Below are positions 25,616-33,656 of a stretch of 42,703 nt of DNA, piece after piece (position 1 is the stretch's first letter; every line of letters begins with the position of its first letter). The notes under the pieces are model-generated. The model made no database searches and had not been told where the DNA came from. It saw nothing but the letters and a program-made list of their open reading frames with translations. The position numbers were made by a program, and so were the translations under genes. Source of the stretch: a virus; the IMG/VR virus record IMGVR_UViG_3300009104_000040, positions 1-42,703 of that record, one strand, 5' to 3'.

Positions 25616-26806
25616 CTATCCATCTTCCAGTGTTTGTATTAGATTCTCTTGAGTCAACTCTGAGTTAGGATTATTATTTGTATCTTGTGACCCATCAGTT
25701 GGCTGATCAGAGGTTTGTTCTATTTGTATTTGTCCTTCTTGACCCATTAGTTCTGTACCTACACTTGAAATACCTTCACTTCTATGAACAGATACATTCT
25801 TCTGGTATCGGTCTGAATCCATAGTGATAAGTTCGGTAAAGTCTACACTTAAGACAACACCATTTGGATGAGCATCAGTGACATTCTTTCCACTTCTTGA
25901 GTACACAAAGTTCATGTCATGTCCACCAGAATAGTCAACATCTACTTTAGTGATTGCAGATGGTAGTGGTTTCTCCATGTTCTTTGCAATATCCCCAGCA
26001 ATATCTATGTCCCACATTGCAGGCATTATGAATAATCGTGGTGATACTGTTGAAACTGTCGGTAATGCAGATTTCTTTAGTGCATATATGATCTGTTGAA
26101 TTGCCATTGAATCTGCATAGTTATATGGATGCAGATCAAATTGATAACTATGTGTTCTAAATCCTACATTCTCAAACAACTGAAACTTAACTGGATTTTG
26201 TACTACCCCTGTTCCAAAGGGTCTTAATTGTGATACTTTATCTAGAACTTCTTGTTTGGTACTTCTCCATCCTTCCTCAATCATACCACCAAGTGTGTCG
26301 GTTATATTACCCCACTCCATATCCATCATTCCTTGACCCACAGCACCAGCAAGTCCTATGTCTTCATTCTTATATGTTACTGATATATTGTCTTGTATCT
26401 TAGGTAGGAATAATCTTATCTCATAGTTATCTCTTGTTTGACTACCAACTTGAGTCCCTTCCTGTTCTAGTGTCCTAAACACAATCCAATTACTAACAAA
26501 TGATGAATTTTGATCGGTAGGAAATTGTATTGGTTCCACTTGTGGTAATGGAGTTGATTTCCCATAGTCAATAGACTTTACTTCACCCTTTCTTCTTTGT
26601 GCAGCGTCTTCTGCCATTGATTGTTGGTGTGAAGTTATTTCACTGGGTATGTTTGAGGTAGATATACCTGTTGCAGACTTTAATAGATCATCTAATGCGT
26701 CTGCTATGTTTGCATTGAACAGATTTCTTTGCCCCGCAAGTGCAGAGTTAAGGTCTGTTTTAATTGATCCTATAAGTTTTGATTTTAGACTCTTTAGTAA
26801 TCCCAT
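25616..26806 (-). CDS. 48: baseplate tail-tube cap gp48
   Basis: 396 residues, against 364 in T4. The start MGLLKSLKSKLIGSIKTDLN, the central SNWIVFRTLEQEG and IRLFLPKIQDNISVTYKNED, and the tube-like C-terminal half (FDLHPYNYADSMAIQQIIYA, HPNGVVLSVDFTELITMD) fit gp48, the tube-fold protein that sits on the hub and starts tail-tube polymerisation with gp54. The last about 55 residues are a Gln/Asn-rich tail. It opens the minus-strand operon and has a late promoter 35 nt upstream. Confidence 0.82.
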   Translation of the reverse strand: MGLLKSLKSKLIGSIKTDLNSALAGQRNLFNANIADALDDLLKSATGISTSNIPSEITSHQQSMAEDAAQRRKGEVKSIDYGKSTPLPQVEPIQFPTDQNSSFVSNWIVFRTLEQEGTQVGSQTRDNYEIRLFLPKIQDNISVTYKNEDIGLAGAVGQGMMDMEWGNITDTLGGMIEEGWRSTKQEVLDKVSQLRPFGTGVVQNPVKFQLFENVGFRTHSYQFDLHPYNYADSMAIQQIIYALKKSALPTVSTVSPRLFIMPAMWDIDIAGDIAKNMEKPLPSAITKVDVDYSGGHDMNFVYSRSGKNVTDAHPNGVVLSVDFTELITMDSDRYQKNVSVHRSEGISSVGTELMGQEGQIQIEQTSDQPTDGSQDTNNNPNSELTQENLIQTLEDG

Positions 26807-26840
26807 CCTAAATACCTATGTAAAGTTATTTTATATAGAG

Positions 26841-26848
26841 TATTTATA
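26841..26848 (-). promoter_or_regulatory. T4-type late promoter for gp48 operon
   Basis: TATAAATA on the minus strand in the 41-bp divergent gap between gp48 and gp4; its edge touches the plus-strand ATG of gp4. It should drive gp48, gp53, gp27 and the genes behind them. Confidence 0.7.
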
Positions 26849-27279
26849 TGAGTTACAAGGGTAGGTTTAAACCAATTAACTGGAAAAAGTATAAAGGTGA
26901 TCCAACTAAGATCATTTATCGCTCATTATGGGAGCTCAGGTTCATGAAATATTGTGATACTAACGAAAGTATCATACAATGGTCAAGTGAAGAGATTGTT
27001 ATACCATATCGTAGTATAGATGGTAAAGTACACAGATATTTCCCAGACTTTTGGATTGAATACAAAAAGGCTGATGGATCAGTCGATAGGGATATCATTG
27101 AAGTAAAACCAAAGAAGTTTACACAACCGCCTGTTCGTGGTAGGAAGTCTAATGGTCGTTATCTGAAAGAAGGTAAGAGATATGCTATCAATGAACTCAA
27201 ATGGGATGCAGCTCGTGAATATTGTTTAGATCGTGGATACAATTTTAGGATATTAACAGAAGATCACCTAGTCAAATGA
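26848..27279 (+). CDS. 4: head completion protein gp4 (nuclease-like)
   Basis: 143 residues, close to T4 gp4 (150). Motifs YRSLWELRFMKYCD, QWSSEEIVIPYRS and VHRYFPDFWIEY followed by IIEVKPKK give the restriction-endonuclease-like core with the E/D...D...ExK pattern of this family. gp4 (gp50/gp65) closes filled heads before tail joining. First gene of the plus-strand block. No clear promoter for it was found in the short divergent gap. Confidence 0.88.
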   Translation: MSYKGRFKPINWKKYKGDPTKIIYRSLWELRFMKYCDTNESIIQWSSEEIVIPYRSIDGKVHRYFPDFWIEYKKADGSVDRDIIEVKPKKFTQPPVRGRKSNGRYLKEGKRYAINELKWDAAREYCLDRGYNFRILTEDHLVK

Positions 27280-27287
27280 CATAAATA
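27280..27287 (+). promoter_or_regulatory. late-promoter-like octamer abutting the gp2-like gene
   Basis: CATAAATA, one mismatch from the T4 late consensus, is followed by exactly five bases and then the ATG at 27293. This is the same geometry as at gp25 and at 40.9 kb. Confidence 0.4.
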
Positions 27288-27292
27288 CATAT

Positions 27293-27889
27293 ATGGCAGG
27301 TAAACTATTTGACAGATTAGAGAGAGAAGCCTTTAGAGGTGGTATCCAAGCAAGGACTAAACAGTCAATGACTTGGTTTCGTACTCGTGTATCTCAGATA
27401 AAAAGAGTGAGTAGACAACAACTAGTCACTGACAGTAGGAAAAGAACTAATCCTATCCTAGGCGATATGGTCATGTACTTCTATGACCCCAAACACAAGA
27501 AAACTCTCCCCTACTACGATAGATTTCCCTTATGTATACCCTACGAAAGAGCAAAAGGTGGGTTCATGGGACTTAATTTGCATTATTTACCACACACAAT
27601 GAGAGCACAATTCCTAGATGCATTGTTTGATTATACTAACAATGATAAATATGATGAGACAACTAGATTTAGATTGACTTGGGAATTGATACAAAAGATC
27701 AAAGGAAGACCATACTACAAGGCATGTGTACATCATTATTTAAATGCACATATGAAGTCTAGAGCTGCAATCGTTGACAGTGCTGACTGGGAAATTGCAA
27801 TATTCCTACCTGTAGAATCGTTTAGAAAATCTTCTCTTGCAACAATATATGCTGATTCTAAGAGAATGATAAGTCAAAGTAAAGGATAG
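27293..27889 (+). CDS. DNA end-protector gp2-like protein
   Basis: 198 residues. Recognisable pieces are WFRTRVSQIKRVSRQQL, GDMVMYFYDPKHKKTLPYYD, RFPLCIPYE and GLNLHYLPHTMRAQFLDALF. These match a protein widespread in T4-like phages that I recall as the gp2 / DNA end-protector family. The pairing with gp4 repeats T4's order 3-2-4-53-5. gp2 protects packaged DNA ends from host RecBCD; whether this protein does so is inferred from family and position. Starting directly behind a late-promoter-like octamer, it lacks an obvious Shine-Dalgarno. Confidence 0.6.
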   Translation: MAGKLFDRLEREAFRGGIQARTKQSMTWFRTRVSQIKRVSRQQLVTDSRKRTNPILGDMVMYFYDPKHKKTLPYYDRFPLCIPYERAKGGFMGLNLHYLPHTMRAQFLDALFDYTNNDKYDETTRFRLTWELIQKIKGRPYYKACVHHYLNAHMKSRAAIVDSADWEIAIFLPVESFRKSSLATIYADSKRMISQSKG

Positions 27890-27891
27890 AA

Positions 27892-28566
27892 ATGAAAATA
27901 GATAGATTTAAACAATCAATAGATAACTTACCTCGTGCAAATCAATACACTTGTTCTATCTTTGCATCATTATCAGTAGATGATGTTGAACCAGTTCTTG
28001 ATGATGAAGGAGAAGATACTGGTGCAACCTCAGATGTAAGAAATACAAGTATAGTAAGAATGAGAGGTATAAGATGTGAGTCTATGTCAGTGCCAGGCAG
28101 AGGATTCATGACCCATACACCAACAGAGTATGGCCCTCGTAGAACTGTCCCTCTTGCACCAATGTATGACCCCTTTGATTGTGTCTTTCAATTAGAAAAC
28201 TCATATGAGGACAGACAACAACTGGAGATGTGGCAACAACACATGGTATCTCCAGCAACAGAATTTTATAGTAATTATTTCGATAATTATAAAGGAACAA
28301 TTTATCTAGAACAACTAGATAAATATGGACAAGTAATATACAGATGTGTACTTGCAGATGCATGGCCCTTACAGTTAGGTCAAATGCAATTTAGTAGTGG
28401 AAGTTCAGACTTCACGAAATGTAATGCACAATTTATGTATAGATATTGGCATAGTGAGTTTAAGAACCCTAAAGCCGATAACTTTCTTGGTGGTGTTATT
28501 CAAAAGTTTGGTAAGAAACTAGGAAGAAAGATCACTAGGAAACTTGAAGAAGAACTATTTGGGTAG
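27892..28566 (+). CDS. tail-tube-fold protein, probably gp54 (tube initiator)
   Basis: 224 residues. Features are the tube-protein fold start (FKQSIDNLPRANQYTCSIFA), RMRGIRCESMSVPGRGF and VPLAPMYDPFDCVFQL, then WQQHMVSPATEFYSNYFDNY and a C-terminal helical basic tail (FGKKLGRKITRKLEEELFG). It is longer than tail tube gp19 (163 in T4) and shorter than gp54 (320). Context among baseplate genes rather than beside a sheath gene favours gp54, which starts tube assembly on gp48. gp19 remains the alternative. The ATG follows the previous stop by 2 nt. Confidence 0.6.
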   Translation: MKIDRFKQSIDNLPRANQYTCSIFASLSVDDVEPVLDDEGEDTGATSDVRNTSIVRMRGIRCESMSVPGRGFMTHTPTEYGPRRTVPLAPMYDPFDCVFQLENSYEDRQQLEMWQQHMVSPATEFYSNYFDNYKGTIYLEQLDKYGQVIYRCVLADAWPLQLGQMQFSSGSSDFTKCNAQFMYRYWHSEFKNPKADNFLGGVIQKFGKKLGRKITRKLEEELFG

Positions 28567-28597
28567 TAATACCCATTTATAAGATGGAGAATATATT

Positions 28598-29314
28598 ATG
28601 TCGTTACCAAAGGTAAATCAGATTGAATATGGAGTTGAATTACCAATAAGTAAACAAAAGGTGAAGTTTAATCCATTCACAGTAAAGGAACAAAGAACTC
28701 TTTTACTTGCATTAGAAGATGGTAGTGCAGATGTTATTGGAACAGCACTCATCAACATAACACAGTGGTGTTTGTTAGATGATATAGATGTCAAGACACT
28801 TGCAGGGCCTGATCTAGAATGGTTATTCCTACAGATAAGAATGAAATCAGTAGGTGAGACTGCACCAGTTAGGTTTACATGTGATGAGTGCGATAGTCCT
28901 AATGACTACGAAATTGATCTTTCACAAGTCCAGTTATCAGAAGGTGACATGGAATCTGGAAAGATTATGTTAGACGATAAAGTAGGTATCAATCTTTCAC
29001 CACCTTCTTTCGGCACTGTCGAGAGATTGTTAGAAGGGAAAGAAGTATTAGATGTTGAAACATTGTTTAAGTTAGTTGGGGAATGTGTAGAGAGTGTATT
29101 TGATGAGGAGTTTGTTCATAACAGAGCAGACTTTGAGGAAGATGAACTACAAGTCTTTATAGACAGTTTATCATCTGAAAACTTTGAAAAGATATCTGCA
29201 TATTTTGAACAACTTCCAAAGCTTTCTTATACAGTTAATTTTAAATGTAGTAAAGAAGGTTGTGGACATGAAAATGAAGTAGAGTTGGTAGGACTTGCAA
29301 ATTTTTTCGGATAG
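28598..29314 (+). CDS. 26: baseplate hub/tail-assembly protein gp26
   Basis: 238 residues (T4 gp26 has 208). It has the T4 base-plate gp26-type opening (PKVNQIEYGVELPISKQKVK, FNPFTVKEQRTLLLALEDG). Two Cys pairs (C95/C98, C217/C222) could form a zinc ribbon. It ends ...GLANFFG. The last codons contain the slippery heptamer T TTT TTC, followed 4 nt later by the TAG, and an open -1 frame continues for 64 codons. This gives a probable two-product arrangement like the G/GT tail-assembly chaperones, and it lies just ahead of the tape measure gene. GGAGA is a good ribosome-binding site. Confidence 0.82.
   Translation: MSLPKVNQIEYGVELPISKQKVKFNPFTVKEQRTLLLALEDGSADVIGTALINITQWCLLDDIDVKTLAGPDLEWLFLQIRMKSVGETAPVRFTCDECDSPNDYEIDLSQVQLSEGDMESGKIMLDDKVGINLSPPSFGTVERLLEGKEVLDVETLFKLVGECVESVFDEEFVHNRADFEEDELQVFIDSLSSENFEKISAYFEQLPKLSYTVNFKCSKEGCGHENEVELVGLANFFG
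29302..29308 (+). promoter_or_regulatory. -1 ribosomal frameshift slippery site
   Basis: T TTT TTC read in the gp26 frame fits X XXY YYZ. Six bases downstream, CCCTCTC (29315-29321) is the exact complement of GAGAGGG (29416-29422) and could form a long-range stimulatory stem. The gp26 stop follows at 29312. Confidence 0.65.
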
Positions 29315-29502
29315 CCCTCTCACATGACAATCTTGCAAACTATATGCAAACAAACTTCGGTTTAATGCAACATCACAATTATAGTTTACAAGAATTGGAA
29401 CAACAACTGCCGTGGGAGAGGGAGATTTATATTTCTCTTCTAATGCAATGGTTAGAAGAAGAGGAATTGAGACGAAAACAAGAACAGAATAGGGCAAGAT
29501 AA
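29308..29502 (+). CDS. gp26 -1 frame extension (G-T-like, possible gp51 counterpart)
   Basis: After slippage at 29302-29308 the ribosome would add 64 residues (RIALSHDNLANYMQTNF, then SLQELEQQLPWEREIYISLL and a charged helical tail ending QNRAR), making a 301-residue fusion. Read alone, this frame has only internal ATGs without Shine-Dalgarno sequences, so independent translation is unlikely. The composition (a Leu/Trp/Glu helix and basic tail) is what T-domains of tail-assembly chaperones look like. By position it may replace T4 gp51, the hub assembly factor. Confidence 0.6.
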   Translation, partial: RIALSHDNLANYMQTNFGLMQHHNYSLQELEQQLPWEREIYISLLMQWLEEEELRRKQEQNRAR

Positions 29503-29533
29503 CCTTATTCATTTATAATAGGAGAGATTAGTT

Positions 29534-29920
29534 ATGCCAGATCAAGTAAGTATGGATATGACCAGAAATGAGGTTCAAATAGACCTCGATAAGTTTATGG
29601 CAATGTCCGCAGAAGTATCTGACCTAAAAGATCAACTGAGAGAAGCAACTGACCCAGAATTGCAAGACAAAAGAAATCCATGGCAAAGATGGATACACCT
29701 TGCAAAAGCTGTGGATGCATGGAGAATATGGCCTCGTGCATTTTTAAGTGTTTATATCTTCCTCATTTATTTTGTAGTAATGTGGTTTATAGATTTACCA
29801 GAACCTACTATGGAACAAAGTGGACTGATATCAATACTAGTTGGAGCAGGAGCTGCTTGGTTTGGATTGTATGTTAATAGTGCATCCAAAGATCATGCGT
29901 CTGATGCAAATGGAAAATAA
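29534..29920 (+). CDS. two-helix membrane protein, holin-like topology
   Basis: 128 residues. A charged, helical N-terminal 65 residues (IDLDKFMAMSAEVSDLKDQL) is followed by two hydrophobic segments (about 72-88 AFLSVYIFLIYFVVMWF and 97-115 GLISILVGAGAAWFGLYV), with the polar turn IDLPEPTMEQS, and a short hydrophilic tail. This topology suits a class II-like holin, but the position between gp26 and the tape measure would also fit a tail protein that acts at the host membrane during injection (T4 has gene 28 near here). Good ribosome-binding site, GGAGA. Confidence 0.65.
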   Translation: MPDQVSMDMTRNEVQIDLDKFMAMSAEVSDLKDQLREATDPELQDKRNPWQRWIHLAKAVDAWRIWPRAFLSVYIFLIYFVVMWFIDLPEPTMEQSGLISILVGAGAAWFGLYVNSASKDHASDANGK

Positions 29921-29937
29921 GTAAACAGGAATAATAA

Positions 29938-32055
29938 ATGGCCAACACCAAAGACAAAGAAGGTTTGGATTTAAGTTCATCTAAAGCTATCGAAGAAGCA
30001 TTCGCCAAAGGGGCAACTAAGTCGGAAGTTCTGAAAGAACTACTTAAAGTTAATGAAGAACATAGAAATAGTTCCCAGAAGGCAGAAATTCGGAGATTAA
30101 AACAAGAGAAGAAGCTTGCAGATAAAGCCGAAGCAAAGGAACAGGCACTTCATGACCTTGTGGAAAATCAAAGAGACGCAGTTGATAGACTAAACGATAC
30201 TACAAGAACTTCCCTTAAAGAACTGGGAAGTGATGGTAGAACTATGTCTGGTAAACAATTGGAAGCAATTGCACAACAAAATGGTTGGTCTAAAGAAAGA
30301 TTGCAGAATGCAAAAGAAAATGCAAGAGAACAAGTTGACCTGTCAAAACAAATAAAGGCCAGAGAAGAGTTCCTAAATGAAACCACTGGTGGTGTTCTAG
30401 ATGCAACCCAAGATGCTGAACTTAATGAGATGAAGAGACATCAAACAAGACTTAAGTCTCAACAAAGGGTACTTCAAGACAATACTAAATTATTTGGTAG
30501 TCTTAGAGCAACTCTTTCAGATATCCCAGGCGCATTCAATCAATTCATAGATACTCAAAAAGAATCAATCACTAAAGGTGAATTATCTGCAAAGGGTCTT
30601 GCTGGATCATTTAAAGATGACTTCACTAGACTTGCAGGGCCACTTGGTGGTATCCTACAACAGATTCCATTCTTAGGCAGTATTGCAAAACTAGGTAAAT
30701 CTATCTTGTTAAGAATGTTAATTGCAATGAGGGATGCTTGGGTAAGATACAAGAATGATCCTAGTCGAAGTATGTTAGCATTCTGGAAGAAGAAAGATAT
30801 CCAAGATAAGAGACAAAAGAGAAGAACAGAGGTCAAGAAAGCAAAAGCAGACAAGACTAAACCAGTAGAGAAAGATAAAGATGGTGGTGGATTGAGTATG
30901 CCTATGGGAATGAAGATTGCTGGTATTGCAAAAGCACTCCCATTACTAGCTGCACCAATTAGAATACTTGGTATGGCATTTGCATCATTAGGGCCTCTTG
31001 CAGGGCCAATGGTAGTAGGTGCTGGTGGTCTTGCACTTGCAATTGCAGCCTTAGGTGTTGGAGTCGGTGTTACATTGGCTGCAATGGCATTAGGTGTAAC
31101 TGCAATGGGACTAGCACTTCCAGTTCTATCAAAAGGATTTGAATCATTTGCAGACTTACCAGCAGATGATATAAGATACAACATATCAGAGATCGGTAAG
31201 TCTATGGGATGGTTACTTGCAATGGCATGGATTACTCCCCTTGCAAGTCTTGCTGGTGCATTATCTGGTGGTCTACCTAAACTTGCAAAATCATTTAAAG
31301 CATTTGACCCTACTATAGAAGGTAATGTAGATGGTAAAGAAGTTGCAAAGAATATCAATGCACTTGGTGAGGGAATGGATGCACTTAGTAAGATTACAAC
31401 TGGTAGTTTAGGTGCAGCGTTTAAAGGATTTATTGCAGACATGTTCACTGATGACAAAGGGCCAGGCCCATTAGAGAAGATGGCAAATGACTTAAAGGCA
31501 TTTGAATCACTTAATGGAGAGAAGTTAATGTCAGTAGGGCCTGGAATTACAGCAATCGGTAAAGGAATGGAAGCGATGAGTGCTGGAGAAGGTGGATTCT
31601 GGTCTGGAGTTGGTGAAGGTATTCAAAGTTTCTTTGGTGGTGGTACAGTAGAAACACTTCAAAAGGTTGCAGAATTACCAGACACATTAGAGTCTAAAGG
31701 AAATGCAATTCAAACAGTTGCAAATAGTTTCAGTGTATTAGGTACTGCATTAGATGGAATATCATCAGATAGTCTTGACAAACTTGCAGATTCAATGGAA
31801 ATATTAAGTGATGCAGAAGTAACTATTACCCCATCAGTTCAAGTTGCAAATCTGGCCAACATGATGATTCCTCAAGCAATGGTAACTGGTGGTGCAATTG
31901 CAGCTGCAGCGGGTGCTGGTGTTACTAGTGGTGGTTCTGGTCTAATGATTACAAATGTTAGTAATGTAACTAATCAAAATAATCAAGTGAAAAATAGAAA
32001 CATCAGAGCTACTGGGTCTATGAGATCAGACTCTAATTTCAGTCAAGTACATTAA
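29938..32055 (+). CDS. 29: tail tape measure protein (gp29-like)
   Basis: 705 residues, compared with 590 in T4 gp29. The N-terminal third is highly charged coiled coil (KSEVLKELLKVNEEHRNSSQ, SQKAEIRRLKQEKKLADKAE). Basic segments follow (KKKDIQDKRQKRRTEVKKAK), then a long hydrophobic Ala/Gly/Leu-rich middle (about residues 320-420) and a repetitive C-terminal region with ALGEGMDALSKIT-type turns. This layout and its place after gp26 identify the protein that sets tail length and is ejected with the DNA. The stop overlaps the stop of the convergent lipoprotein gene. Confidence 0.78.
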   Translation: MANTKDKEGLDLSSSKAIEEAFAKGATKSEVLKELLKVNEEHRNSSQKAEIRRLKQEKKLADKAEAKEQALHDLVENQRDAVDRLNDTTRTSLKELGSDGRTMSGKQLEAIAQQNGWSKERLQNAKENAREQVDLSKQIKAREEFLNETTGGVLDATQDAELNEMKRHQTRLKSQQRVLQDNTKLFGSLRATLSDIPGAFNQFIDTQKESITKGELSAKGLAGSFKDDFTRLAGPLGGILQQIPFLGSIAKLGKSILLRMLIAMRDAWVRYKNDPSRSMLAFWKKKDIQDKRQKRRTEVKKAKADKTKPVEKDKDGGGLSMPMGMKIAGIAKALPLLAAPIRILGMAFASLGPLAGPMVVGAGGLALAIAALGVGVGVTLAAMALGVTAMGLALPVLSKGFESFADLPADDIRYNISEIGKSMGWLLAMAWITPLASLAGALSGGLPKLAKSFKAFDPTIEGNVDGKEVAKNINALGEGMDALSKITTGSLGAAFKGFIADMFTDDKGPGPLEKMANDLKAFESLNGEKLMSVGPGITAIGKGMEAMSAGEGGFWSGVGEGIQSFFGGGTVETLQKVAELPDTLESKGNAIQTVANSFSVLGTALDGISSDSLDKLADSMEILSDAEVTITPSVQVANLANMMIPQAMVTGGAIAAAAGAGVTSGGSGLMITNVSNVTNQNNQVKNRNIRATGSMRSDSNFSQVH

Positions 32056-32246
32056 AACAATTCATCTGCTGAACAGTAGTCAGCACTTCTACAAGTCCTA
32101 AGTTTATTCTGAAACTCTACAGGTTCTACCCATTCAAATTCTGGAAGTATCACAGGATCAAATAAGAAATCTGTTCCCGCTATTTGTTGACAACCCATTG
32201 TCAAACACATACATCCACTCATCAAACACATACATAAAGTTTTCAT
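32052..32246 (-). CDS. small Cys-rich lipoprotein coupled to the cytochrome/copper gene
   Basis: 64 residues. The N-terminus (MKTLCMCLMSGCMCLTMGCQ) is a short hydrophobic signal with candidate lipobox cysteines at 12 or 19. A Pro/Glu/Phe-rich part follows, with two more Cys (RTCRSADYC). Its start overlaps the stop of the cytochrome/copper protein as ATGA, so the two are made together from one message. It may anchor or supply the enzyme in the envelope, for example as a copper-binding partner, but that is a guess. Confidence 0.6.
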   Translation of the reverse strand: MKTLCMCLMSGCMCLTMGCQQIAGTDFLFDPVILPEFEWVEPVEFQNKLRTCRSADYCSADELF

Positions 32247-33523
32247 TTCATACCTCTTTCCAATTTAAGTTTATTATAACCCTCATCATCCAAGTGTGTA
32301 ACGGCTAACCATGCATGAGTCATCTCATCACCTGTTCTACTACCACCAACTACCCATTGATCTGGGTCTGGATTGTTGGGATTATTACTTGTGTTATCAT
32401 ACCATTGTTTCAATACTATTACTGCACCTGTAGGAAGTAGTGGTGCAACATCTGGATCAAACAAATGACTATGATGCCATACTGCACTCCAATTACTAAT
32501 CTGACTTATTGGTTCAGTTATGCCTGTTTCTGGATAAAATATCTCCATACTTGCAGCGTTCATTCGTAAGTGTCCATGAGGTTGAAAACTGTCAATCCTT
32601 ACTGGATGGTCGAATGAATGAAACCCTTGAGTCATGTAATAGTCATTAGGTGGGATGACAATATCTTCCTGTTTACTAATCCTATACAAACTTAGGTCTT
32701 GTTTGTAAGTTAATTCTTTACTCTCTTCTTCTGAATATAACCAGAGACCAATCTCAACAACATTATCTTTAATTATATCATCTTGGGACATTGTACCAAG
32801 TCCGCCGGGAAACATGTGGATATCCCATAATACTTGTGCATTTGCTGGTAAGGTTCTACAGACACCAGTAGGTACTATTTCACCCCACTTACCCATTGCA
32901 TATTCTGTTAACATACCATACCTTTGTTCACCCACTTCAATAGATGAGTTTGCATGGTGAACAACAGACTTTGCATCACCTCTAGGTTTAACCTGTACTG
33001 CACGAATACAACGATCTTCTGTTAACCCTGTTGAGACATAGTGTTTATGCCACATATCATTACCACTCGCTGGTATGTCTATTGGTATTGAAGGGATAAC
33101 TAAATTTGGTTGACCAAAGTCACCCTCAAATGACCATGCATCTAAATCTGGAAGAAAAGGAGGCTGTAAAACGATATCTGTATCCCCATAAGGAGAACCA
33201 TTTTTTACCCAATTAACTACCATATCAATGTCATTTTGTGGTAGTCTCCAGTCACCTTGTAGGTCTTGAATACCTATCCCATGATCGTATGCATAAGGTG
33301 GCATTTCTCTAGTCGATATTTTGTGTTGTATTAGAGGAGCCCAAGGTCTTACTTGTTCATAAGACTCAAAACTCATAGGCCCTATCCCACCTTCTCTATG
33401 ACATACAACACAATTATTATTAATTATTGATGATACTCCATCAACATAGGTGGGTTCATCTGCGTATGTTACACCAGCATAAAAGGCTATACAAATAGCC
33501 AGTACTATATATAAATAATTCAT
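32243..33523 (-). CDS. exported cytochrome c / copper type II monooxygenase-like protein
   Basis: 426 residues. A Sec signal (LYIVLAICIAFYAGVTYADE) is followed by a single haem c site CVVCH (38-42) with possible axial Met in GPMSF (50) or REMPPY (74). The C-terminal 270 residues show the ligand pattern of peptidylglycine/dopamine monooxygenases: HH at 189-190, His-236 in WDIHMFPGG, HGH at 316-318 (FQPHGHLRM) and Met-401 in GDEMTHAW. Cys-172 and Cys-222 could form a disulfide. Proteins joining a cytochrome c domain to this fold occur in marine bacteria. The substrate is unknown. I know of no standard phage gene like it. It has its own late promoter and a structured GC-rich leader. Haem attachment would need the host Ccm system. 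Confidence 0.82.
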   Translation of the reverse strand: MNYLYIVLAICIAFYAGVTYADEPTYVDGVSSIINNNCVVCHREGGIGPMSFESYEQVRPWAPLIQHKISTREMPPYAYDHGIGIQDLQGDWRLPQNDIDMVVNWVKNGSPYGDTDIVLQPPFLPDLDAWSFEGDFGQPNLVIPSIPIDIPASGNDMWHKHYVSTGLTEDRCIRAVQVKPRGDAKSVVHHANSSIEVGEQRYGMLTEYAMGKWGEIVPTGVCRTLPANAQVLWDIHMFPGGLGTMSQDDIIKDNVVEIGLWLYSEEESKELTYKQDLSLYRISKQEDIVIPPNDYYMTQGFHSFDHPVRIDSFQPHGHLRMNAASMEIFYPETGITEPISQISNWSAVWHHSHLFDPDVAPLLPTGAVIVLKQWYDNTSNNPNNPDPDQWVVGGSRTGDEMTHAWLAVTHLDDEGYNKLKLERGMK

Positions 33524-33536
33524 TTGTAATCCTCTG

Positions 33537-33555
33537 AATTCTCTGGATGAGAATT
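33537..33555 (-). other. hairpin just upstream of the cytochrome/copper gene
   Basis: AATTCTC and GAGAATT form a perfect 7-bp stem with a 5-nt loop, ending next to the GAGGAT ribosome-binding site of the gene at 33523. It could modulate translation or protect the 5' end. Confidence 0.5.
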
Positions 33556-33559
33556 AAAG

Positions 33560-33625
33560 TGTTGATTCTAGCCCCACTTCCCGCCGTCAACCTACACCAC
33601 TCTGCCGCTTAGGTGCATTTCCTCG
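33560..33625 (-). other. GC-rich structured 5' leader of the cytochrome/copper gene
   Basis: About 60% GC in a genome near one-third GC, non-coding and inside the predicted 5' leader that starts near 33643. ACCTA/TAGGT (33590-33594 with 33610-33614) and GTTGA/TCAAC can form stems. It contains a D-arm-like GGCAGAGTGGT but no matching acceptor or T-arm. It may be a regulatory RNA element or imported fragment. Confidence 0.4.
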
Positions 33626-33648
33626 AAGTATCTTACCCCTTCATCATA

Positions 33649-33656
33649 TATTTATA
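33649..33656 (-). promoter_or_regulatory. T4-type late promoter for the cytochrome/copper operon
   Basis: TATAAATA on the minus strand, 21 nt after the gp32 stop. It predicts a message with a leader of about 120 nt before the ATG at 33523, the longest leader in this window. Confidence 0.7.

Noticed and set aside
30555-31457. 300-codon open frame antisense to the tape measure gene
   Set aside because: It mirrors the Ala/Gly/Leu-rich low-complexity part of the tape measure protein, has no ribosome-binding site and its product is an unnatural Pro/Ser/Ala-rich sequence.
31778-31810. TTGACA in the tape measure gene as a promoter
   Set aside because: No acceptable -10 at the right spacing, and no gene starts downstream in that direction.
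33565-33635. Possible tRNA gene on the minus strand (GGCAGAGTGGT resembles a tRNA D-arm)
   Set aside because: No pairing acceptor stem, no T-arm with a TTCRAAT-type loop, and no consistent anticodon stem could be formed. Kept only as a GC-rich structured leader.
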